NCBI RefSeq assembly: GCF_902489465.1
Contig: NZ_CABTZZ010000055.1
Coordinates: 1 to 8,515, forward strand
Source of the DNA: an uncultured Varibaculum sp.
GTDB taxonomy: Bacteria; Actinomycetota; Actinomycetes; Actinomycetales; Actinomycetaceae
Length of the DNA: 8,515 nucleotides
Reading direction: 5' to 3'
A program made the translations under genes and the position numbers. Below are positions 1 to 4,852 of the stretch, piece by piece; the first letter of the stretch is position 1; each line of letters opens with the position of its first letter. The notes below the pieces were generated by a model. That model was not told the DNA's origin and did no database searches. It worked only from the letters and a program-made list of their open reading frames with translations.

Positions 1-843
1 AACAATGATTTCGCGAGCCCCGCAGGTAGAAAGCCTCTCAGCGGCAGGCGGAGAAAGCCCCCCGTGCGTGGCCGCCACAATCACATCTTTCGCCCCCGAA
101 TGTAGTAGCACTTTCACCGCTTCCGCGATAGTGCCGCCAGTATCGATCAGGTCGTCAACCAGAACGCAGGTGCGTCCCTCAACCGTACCTACTACCCGGT
201 GAGCTACCGCCACATTGGGACGGGTGGTATCCCGAGTCTTATGTACGAAAGCTAGTTCGCAGCCTCCCAGCTTATTAGCCCACTTTTCTGCTACCCGAAT
301 ACGCCCGGCATCGGGAGAAACAATCGTCAGATTGGTTTGATCCACCCGCCGTTTAACATAATCAATCAGTACCGGCTGTGCATAAAGGTGATCCCACGGG
401 CCATCAAAGAATCCCTGCTCCTGGGCGGCGTGCAGGTCGACACTCATCAACCGGTCAGCACCAGCAGTTTTAAATAGGTCTGCAATTAGGCGGGCAGAGA
501 TTGGTTCGCGGCCTTGATGCTTCTTATCTTGCCGCGCGTAGGGGAAGAAGGGTGCAACTACGGTAATGCGCGCTGCCGATGCCCGTTTGAGGGCATCCAC
601 CATAATCATCTGTTCCATTACCCACTTGTTCAAAGGTGCGGTATGGGATTGCACCACGTAGCAGTCCGCCCCGCGGACTGACTCTGAGAAGCGTACGTAA
701 ATCTCGCCATTGGCAAAGTCGTAGGCAACGGTCGGTAGCACTTCGGTATGGAGCTCTTCGGCGATTCCTTGGGCAAGTTCGGGGTATGCCCGTCCCGGTA
801 CAATCAGAAGGTGTTTTTGACCTGCAGATTTAATCCCCGTCAT
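1..843 (-). CDS. prs: Ribose-phosphate pyrophosphokinase (PRPP synthase), 3' end cut by window edge
   Basis: Makes 5-phosphoribosyl-1-pyrophosphate from ribose-5-phosphate and ATP in the cytoplasm, feeding purine, pyrimidine, His, Trp and NAD synthesis. Reading the minus strand from an ATG at 843 gives 281 uninterrupted residues and no stop before base 1. The family is about 315-330 residues, so roughly the last 40 are outside the window. Visible class I motifs are YARQDKKHQGREPISA (about 102-117), the signature VDLHAAQEQGFF (about 135-146) with its metal-binding DLH, and the PRPP-binding loop VLVDDLIDTGGTI (about 227-239). An AAAGG-type ribosome site lies about 8 bases before the ATG. It follows glmU with a 71-bp gap, the usual actinobacterial glmU-prs order, and is probably cotranscribed with it. 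Identity is near certain. Confidence 0.97.
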   Translation of the reverse strand, partial: MTGIKSAGQKHLLIVPGRAYPELAQGIAEELHTEVLPTVAYDFANGEIYVRFSESVRGADCYVVQSHTAPLNKWVMEQMIMVDALKRASAARITVVAPFFPYARQDKKHQGREPISARLIADLFKTAGADRLMSVDLHAAQEQGFFDGPWDHLYAQPVLIDYVKRRVDQTNLTIVSPDAGRIRVAEKWANKLGGCELAFVHKTRDTTRPNVAVAHRVVGTVEGRTCVLVDDLIDTGGTIAEAVKVLLHSGAKDVIVAATHGGLSPPAAERLSTCGAREIIV

Positions 844-864
844 TACGTGTTACCTTTCATTTTC

Positions 865-878
865 GGCGAGAATTCGCC
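865..878 (-). promoter_or_regulatory. Small perfect hairpin in the glmU-prs gap
   Basis: GGCGA and TCGCC form a 5-bp stem around a 4-base loop, about 22 bases before the prs start codon. No U-run follows in either direction, so it is not a typical terminator. It may be an mRNA stability or processing element in the prs leader, or chance. A TACAAT sequence at 893-898 (minus strand) could be a -10 box for a prs-proximal promoter, but no good -35 is visible. Confidence 0.3.
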
Positions 879-914
879 ATACCGTTATTTTGATTGTACA
901 AGTCCTCATGAGTC

Positions 915-1934
915 TTAGAGATTAGTTTCGCAACTGTGGTTGGAACCGCTGGCAAGATTAACTGCCCGTAAATCGCAGCGACGCACCCGCGCGCCCTCCC
1001 CAACTTTTACGTCGGTGAGGGAAGTAAACGGCCCGATCTCCGCTCCGGTAGCAATAACCGTGTTTCCATGCAAATCACATCCGGGCAAAACCAGAGCATC
1101 AGCAGCAATTTTGACGCTTTTTTCAATCCAAGTGGTTTCGGGGTCAACGATGCTTACCCCCTCTTTCATCAGCTGGTTGAGGATCCGCCGGTTATATTCG
1201 CGGTGTAATCCGGCTAGCTGAGCCCGGTCATTACACCCCTCGGCCTGCATATAATCGGTGATCAGATAGGCTCCTGCCCGCCCATTACTAGCCGCTAGGG
1301 CGATGGTGTCAGTAAGGTACACCTCTCCTTGATCATTATCGGTACCTAGACCAGAAAGCGCCTGATTTAAGAACTGGGCGTCGAAGGCATAGATCCCGGC
1401 ATTAATTTCTCGGATACCCCGCTGGTCTTCTTGGCAGTCACGATCTTCGACAATGGCGGTGACTGTGCCCGAATCGGAGCGGATTACCCTCCCGTATCCT
1501 CTGGGGTCTGGTACCTGGGTGGTTAGTATCGTCACCTGATTGCCGGATAGCTGGTGGTTTTCCAGCAATTCTTCCAGGGTAGAGCTTTCCAGCAGGGGCA
1601 CATCACCCGAAGTGATAACCACGGTTCCTGCCAGTTCACCTTGCTGCGCCAATTTATCGAGAGCGCATTGCACCGCCCGCCCGGTTCCCGGAATTTCGTC
1701 TTGATCAGCTAAAACTGCCTGTGGATAATTCTGGTTAACATACTGGGCAACCGCCTGACGTTCATGGCGGATTACTACACATAACCAGGTAGGATCTAAA
1801 GCAGCAACCGCATCCAGAGCATGCCCCAATAGCGCTTTGCCTGCCAAGGGGTGCAAAACTTTAGGACGCGCAGATTTCATCCGAGTACCTTTACCAGCTG
1901 CTAAAACAATCGCTGCAGACGGCGTATTTTCCAC
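915..1934 (-). CDS. glmU: GlmU-type UDP-GlcNAc pyrophosphorylase, acetyltransferase half missing
   Basis: The N-terminal domain should transfer UMP from UTP to GlcNAc-1-phosphate, giving UDP-GlcNAc for peptidoglycan. I place the start at the GTG at 1934 because AAGGGG lies 7 bases upstream; the longer reading frame would run into the tRNA gene. The product is 339 residues, against about 456-495 for bifunctional GlmU. The nucleotidyltransferase domain (about 6-235) is complete: LAAGKGTRM (11-19), PKVLHPLAGK (24-33), GDVPLL (110-115), GYGRV (146-150), EINAGIYAF (176-184), GEVYLTD (203-209). Arg86 replaces the His usual in the GTGHA motif. Only the first left-handed beta-helix coils follow (about 270-330), ending after a VGEGARV-like turn. 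The later coils with the catalytic His and acetyl-CoA site are absent, and the 71-bp gap before prs is too short to hold a remnant. GlcN-1-P acetylation would then need another protein. Confidence 0.9.
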   Translation of the reverse strand: MENTPSAAIVLAAGKGTRMKSARPKVLHPLAGKALLGHALDAVAALDPTWLCVVIRHERQAVAQYVNQNYPQAVLADQDEIPGTGRAVQCALDKLAQQGELAGTVVITSGDVPLLESSTLEELLENHQLSGNQVTILTTQVPDPRGYGRVIRSDSGTVTAIVEDRDCQEDQRGIREINAGIYAFDAQFLNQALSGLGTDNDQGEVYLTDTIALAASNGRAGAYLITDYMQAEGCNDRAQLAGLHREYNRRILNQLMKEGVSIVDPETTWIEKSVKIAADALVLPGCDLHGNTVIATGAEIGPFTSLTDVKVGEGARVRRCDLRAVNLASGSNHSCETNL

Positions 1935-1941
1935 GATTTGA

Positions 1942-1947
1942 CCCCTT
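1942..1947 (-). promoter_or_regulatory. Ribosome binding site deciding the glmU start
   Basis: AAGGGG on the minus strand lies 7 bases before the GTG at 1934. It is the only good Shine-Dalgarno match near the 5' end. It fixes the start at the residue just before the conserved AAIVLAAGKGTRM strand-loop. Confidence 0.7.
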
Positions 1948-1989
1948 ACAGGTAGCCGGATTGGAAATAGTAGGCACCCGAAATGCCAG

Positions 1990-2061
1990 TTCCGCCCCCA
2001 GGATTCGAACCCGGCTCTCAAGGCACCAAAAGCCCGCGTGTTACCTATACACCAGGGCGGA
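1990..2061 (-). tRNA. tRNA-Gln, anticodon UUG
   Basis: The minus strand folds as a full cloverleaf. The acceptor stem TCCGCCC/GGGCGGA has seven perfect pairs; the D arm is GTGT/ACAC around a GG-containing loop; the anticodon loop TTTTGGT carries TTG at 34-36; the T arm CCGGG/CCTGG encloses TTCGAAT. The discriminator is A and CCA is not encoded. The anticodon stem has a C-U mismatch at 27-43 and a G-U pair at 28-42, so its top is weak, but the three inner pairs are sound. The gene ends 55 bp before the glmU start in the same direction, with no terminator seen between, so it may share the transcript and be released by RNase processing. Confidence 0.93.
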
Positions 2062-2072
2062 ATACTTCCTCT

Positions 2073-2078
2073 ATCTTA
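2073..2078 (-). promoter_or_regulatory. -10 box of the tRNA-Gln (-glmU-prs) promoter
   Basis: TAAGAT on the minus strand is preceded by TGTG. It lies 11 bases before the first tRNA base, which would put the transcription start about 5 bases ahead of the mature 5' end, a usual layout for tRNA genes. The -35 region (TTTTAG or TTTAGG at 17-18 bp spacing) is a poor match, so the call rests on the -10 box and its position. Confidence 0.45.
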
Positions 2079-2279
2079 CACATTCGAAAAAGTTTCCTAA
2101 AACCGTGCCTCTTCCCCTTGGGTTTTTCCTGATTACCTCGTTGATCTTTTTGTCACACCAGCTCTGGGAAGTAACTCCACGCCAGCAGTAAAAGCGAACA
2201 CTAACCAGCGTTAAAACCCCAGGGAGCGAAAAGAAAAAACGAGGCATAAGCACACAATTTCTGTGGCCAGATCCATATT

Positions 2280-2293
2280 TTAGGTAAACCTAA
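2280..2293. promoter_or_regulatory. Iron-box-like palindrome upstream of marR
   Basis: TTAGGT-AA-ACCTAA is a perfect 6+6 inverted repeat. Extended to 2298, it matches the DtxR/IdeR consensus TTAGGTTAGSCTAACCTAA, as I recall it, at 14 of 19 positions. Its core GTAAAC recurs in the palindrome over the marR -10 box, 62 bp away centre to centre. It is either a metal-regulator operator or a MarR autoregulatory site; the sequence alone does not decide. Confidence 0.45.
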
Positions 2294-2311
2294 CTTCGTG
2301 ACCATATTCAT

Positions 2312-2335
2312 GACAATCAGGCATAGACCATTGTC
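2312..2335. repeat. Inverted repeat GACAAT/ATTGTC around the marR -35 region
   Basis: Two 6-base arms, perfect complements, are separated by 12 bases. The putative -35 element (2324-2329) lies in the spacer. The dimensions fit a dimeric regulator, but six-base arms at this spacing can arise by chance. Confidence 0.3.
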
Positions 2336-2352
2336 TCGACTTCAAGTAAACT
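2324..2352 (+). promoter_or_regulatory. Putative leaderless promoter of marR
   Basis: TAGACC (4/6 to TTGACA) and TAAACT (4/6 to TATAAT) are separated by 17 bp. The -10 box ends at 2352, so the expected start of transcription, about 7 bases on, falls on the GTG start codon at 2359. No Shine-Dalgarno sequence precedes that codon, which fits a leaderless mRNA, common in actinobacteria. Confidence 0.45.
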
Positions 2353-2353
2353 T
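2344..2353. promoter_or_regulatory. Palindrome covering the marR -10 box, possible operator
   Basis: AAGT-AA-ACTT shares the GTAAAC core and the 4-2-4 symmetry of the palindrome at 2282-2291. Its centre is 62 bp downstream, close to six helical turns. A protein bound here would block RNA polymerase, as expected for MarR autorepression. Confidence 0.4.
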
Positions 2354-2358
2354 AGCTT

Positions 2359-2895
2359 GTGATTTCACAGAATAATTCCTCCGATGCCACTGACGAAGTA
2401 GACCGCATCGTTCTTGCTTGGCAGATTGAGCGTCCCGATCTGGATGTATCTCCTATGGAGGTTTATTCGCGAGTTGCGCGTCTGGCTCGCCACTTGGATT
2501 TGGCGCGTAAAGAAGCCTTCAACACTCAAGGTATGGAACCGTGGGAGTTCGACGTTTTGTCAGTGCTGCGCCGCGCCGCCGCCCCCTATTCTTTAACCCC
2601 AGGCACTTTGTTGCAGGAACTCTTGGTTTCTTCCGGCACGATGACTAACCGGATTGATCGCCTAGAAAAAAAGGGGCTAGTCAAACGCACCCCTTCCCCG
2701 CATGATCGCCGGGCGGTGCTGGTAACTCTTACCGATGAGGGAGTTACGCGGGTGGATTCGGCGCTCAAGGAACTGCTGCAGCGTGAGTCAGAGTTAGTAG
2801 CTCCCTTGAACGAGGACGAAAGGAAAGAATTATCTGGCCTGTTGCGGCGGTTACTGCTACCTTTCGAGGGCACCCCGGTGCGCCCGCTGCGCTAA
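2359..2895 (+). CDS. MarR-family winged-helix transcriptional regulator
   Basis: A dimeric DNA-binding regulator of 178 residues, slightly longer than the usual 140-160 because of an N-terminal helix with a WQIERPDLD stretch (about 21-29), which I associate with one actinobacterial MarR subgroup. The winged helix-turn-helix spans about 60-130: recognition helix VSSGTMTNRIDRLEKKG (90-106) and the wing with HDRRAVLVTLTDEG (115-128), whose D-R-R is the family signature. N- and C-terminal helices would form the dimer interface. The start is a GTG with no ribosome site and a -10 box at leaderless distance; palindromes lie upstream and over the promoter, suggesting autoregulation. It is the only plus-strand gene here, divergent from tRNA-Gln and convergent with the ABC-F gene. 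The ligand and any targets beyond itself cannot be read from the sequence. Confidence 0.92.
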   Translation: MISQNNSSDATDEVDRIVLAWQIERPDLDVSPMEVYSRVARLARHLDLARKEAFNTQGMEPWEFDVLSVLRRAAAPYSLTPGTLLQELLVSSGTMTNRIDRLEKKGLVKRTPSPHDRRAVLVTLTDEGVTRVDSALKELLQRESELVAPLNEDERKELSGLLRRLLLPFEGTPVRPLR

Positions 2896-2971
2896 GCCGT
2901 CGGCGTTTAACTACCGCTCCCCCACAGACTGTTTCTAGCTACCAACTGGGGACTACCCTGGACAACCCGGC
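2896..2971. other. Convergent gap between marR and the ABC-F gene
   Basis: Transcription from both sides should end here, yet I see no classical terminator. The best fold pairs CCCC(AC)AG near 2921 with CTGGGG near 2950 across a large loop, and neither side has a T-tract. Termination may be Rho-dependent or lie inside the genes. Confidence 0.3.
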
Positions 2972-4852
2972 TTATTCCAAACTTTCTGACAGGCGCAACC
3001 AGGCCTCTTCTAGCTCTTCGGCCTCACTAACTAATTGGCCGCGGCGCTGATTAAGCTTTTGCAAGTGCTCTAATCCTTCCGGGGAAGTATCGGCAGCTCC
3101 TTCGGTTAACTGATGATCTAATTGTTTGAGCTGTTGTTGCAGCTTATCCAGTTTCTTTTCAGTCGCCGAAAGCTCTTTGCGTGCCCGATAAATCTCAGCC
3201 CCGCTTTTTTGTGGCGGTTTGTTAGTTGTCGCGTTATCCGCAACGCTAGTTTTATTTGCGCTAGTCCCCTTACCTGTGCCTGCGGATTTCTGGGCAGTGG
3301 CTCGCAGCCGCAAATACTCTTCCACTCCCCCAGGTAACGCCGCTAAAGTACCGTCTGCCAGCAGCGCCACTTGGGAATCGGTCACCCTTTGCAGCAGGTA
3401 GCGGTCGTGACTGACCACCACCAGCGTGCCGGGGAAAGAATCGAGCAGATCCTCTAACTGCGCCAAAGTGTCGGTATCCAGGTCGTTAGTGGGCTCATCC
3501 AGGATCAGCACATTAGGTTCTGCCAGCAGCTGGGAGACGATCTGCAACCGTCGCATTTCTCCCCCGGAGAGATCACTTACCCGCGTCCAGGCACGCTCTT
3601 TACTAAATCCCAGCTTTTCTACCAGTTTGGCGGCAGTTATTTCTTGTTCCCCCCACTGGATTCGCTCTTTAATCTGGGAAATTGCCTCCACGACTCGTAA
3701 ATCGGGATTCATACCGCGGATTTGGGGAATCTGCTCCAAGGTGGCCAGTTGTACGGTTTTTCCGCGTTTAACCTTGCCCGCGGTAGGGGTGAGTTCTCCG
3801 CTCATTATCCCCAGCAAAGTGGATTTACCCGCGCCGTTAACCCCGATTACGCCTACGCGTTGACCAGGATTTAGTCGCCAAGTAACCCGATCCAAAATTT
3901 TTCGCTTTGATCCGGGATAGGAAAAAGATACGTCCTCTAGTTCGATCACCCGCTTGCCCAGGCGTGCCGAGGCCAAGCGCACTAACTCTACGCTGTCGCG
4001 CAGCGGGGGAACATCACTAATCAAGGCTTCAGCGGCCTCAATCCGGAACTTCGGTTTGGAGGTACGCGCCGGGGCTCCCCGACGCAGCCAGGCTAACTCT
4101 TTGCGCAACTGGTTTTGGCGTTTTTCTTCCGCCACTTGGGCTTGTCTGGCGCGCTCCATTCGGGCAAGCACATAGGCAGCATAGGAGCCTTCATATTCCT
4201 CCACGTGTCCGGGAATCTGCTCCCTGCCATATCCGGGATCAACTCCGGGAACCACCTCCCAAATCCGGTTACAAACTGCATCCAAAAACCAACGGTCGTG
4301 GGTAACCACCACTAGCGCTCTGTTTGCGGATCCGACACGGTTATTGAGGTAGTCAGCCAGCCAAGCTACCCCTTCCACATCTAAATGGTTAGTGGGTTCA
4401 TCTAAAGCCAAAATGGGGGCATCTTTGCCCAGGGTACGCGCCAAGGCTACCCGCCGTTCTTGTCCCCCAGACAATTCCCCACATTTGGTCGCCAAATCTA
4501 TATCCGGCAGGATCCCCTCATCGATTTGACGCAATTGGGACTGGGATGCCCATTGATAGTCGGGTATATTGCCGTGAACTGCCTGTTTCACTGTCAGCTC
4601 GGGGTCGAGCCTTTCTTGTTGAGAAAGGCTCGCAAACCTTACCTCGGGCGCATAGGTAACACTGCCACTATCGGGTTCTTGAGTTCCGCTAAGCAGACGC
4701 AATAGCGTCGATTTTCCCGCTCCATTAGGACCTAGAATCCCGATGCGATCCCCAGGAGACAAGCTGACAGTTATTCCCTCCAGTAGACGGCGCGGTCCGG
4801 CCAGGGCGCCGGCTTCATGGGTTCCGGCTAGAAAAACGCTCACGTTAACCAC
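2972..4852 (-). CDS. uup: ABC-F ATPase, Uup type with C-terminal coiled coil
   Basis: A soluble ATPase with two tandem nucleotide-binding domains and no membrane segment; ABC-F proteins act at the ribosome. Domain 1: Walker A GPNGAGKST (41-49), signature LSGGQ (127-131), Walker B ILALDEPTNHLD (147-158), switch His TH (184-185). A charged helical linker (about 228-285) carries the RRGAPARTSKPKFR stretch typical of Uup/EttA relatives. Domain 2: GVNGAGKST (337-345), LSGGE (428-432), LILDEPTNDLD (449-459), SHDR (481-484). A low-complexity Ser/Thr/Lys hinge (522-550) leads to a coiled coil (about 552-624), the Uup-type C-terminal domain. Length, 626 residues, is normal. The GTG at 4852 overlaps ispE by 13 bases and keeps the VNV strand seen in relatives, but its GGAAAG is only 2 bases away; GTG at 4843, overlapping the stop as GTGA with 11-base spacing, is an alternative. 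Either implies translational coupling. Not obviously a resistance-type ABC-F. Confidence 0.93.
   Translation of the reverse strand: MVNVSVFLAGTHEAGALAGPRRLLEGITVSLSPGDRIGILGPNGAGKSTLLRLLSGTQEPDSGSVTYAPEVRFASLSQQERLDPELTVKQAVHGNIPDYQWASQSQLRQIDEGILPDIDLATKCGELSGGQERRVALARTLGKDAPILALDEPTNHLDVEGVAWLADYLNNRVGSANRALVVVTHDRWFLDAVCNRIWEVVPGVDPGYGREQIPGHVEEYEGSYAAYVLARMERARQAQVAEEKRQNQLRKELAWLRRGAPARTSKPKFRIEAAEALISDVPPLRDSVELVRLASARLGKRVIELEDVSFSYPGSKRKILDRVTWRLNPGQRVGVIGVNGAGKSTLLGIMSGELTPTAGKVKRGKTVQLATLEQIPQIRGMNPDLRVVEAISQIKERIQWGEQEITAAKLVEKLGFSKERAWTRVSDLSGGEMRRLQIVSQLLAEPNVLILDEPTNDLDTDTLAQLEDLLDSFPGTLVVVSHDRYLLQRVTDSQVALLADGTLAALPGGVEEYLRLRATAQKSAGTGKGTSANKTSVADNATTNKPPQKSGAEIYRARKELSATEKKLDKLQQQLKQLDHQLTEGAADTSPEGLEHLQKLNQRRGQLVSEAEELEEAWLRLSESLE

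Larger units (their letters stand above)
2062..2358. other. Intergenic control region between tRNA-Gln and marR
   Basis: This 297-bp spacer separates divergent transcription units and is AT-richer than its surroundings. The left end holds the tRNA promoter; the right 80 bases hold three inverted repeats and the likely marR promoter. I see nothing convincing between about 2100 and 2275: no terminator, no RNA fold and no credible gene. A 60-codon minus-strand frame there lacks a ribosome site and family motifs and runs through the tRNA promoter. Confidence 0.6.

Noticed and set aside
865..878. An intrinsic terminator between glmU and prs
   Set aside because: The stem has only 5 bp and is followed by purine-rich sequence, not a T-run.
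1935..2021. A 29-codon N-terminal extension of GlmU
   Set aside because: It would begin inside the tRNA-Gln gene, resembles no GlmU N-terminus, and the GTG at 1934 has a well-placed AAGGGG site.
2071..2253. A 60-codon minus-strand frame in the intergenic region
   Set aside because: No ribosome site, no recognisable domain, and it overlaps the tRNA promoter. It is most likely a chance open frame.
2896..2971. A bidirectional terminator between marR and the ABC-F gene
   Set aside because: The best stem is short and interrupted with a large loop, and no T-tract follows on either strand.
3426..3863. A 145-codon plus-strand frame opposite the ABC-F gene
   Set aside because: It lies wholly antisense to strongly conserved ABC motifs and has no family features, so it is a shadow of the real gene.
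2972..4852. An antibiotic-resistance ABC-F protein
   Set aside because: The C-terminal coiled coil, the linker motif and the housekeeping position all point to Uup rather than a resistance subfamily.
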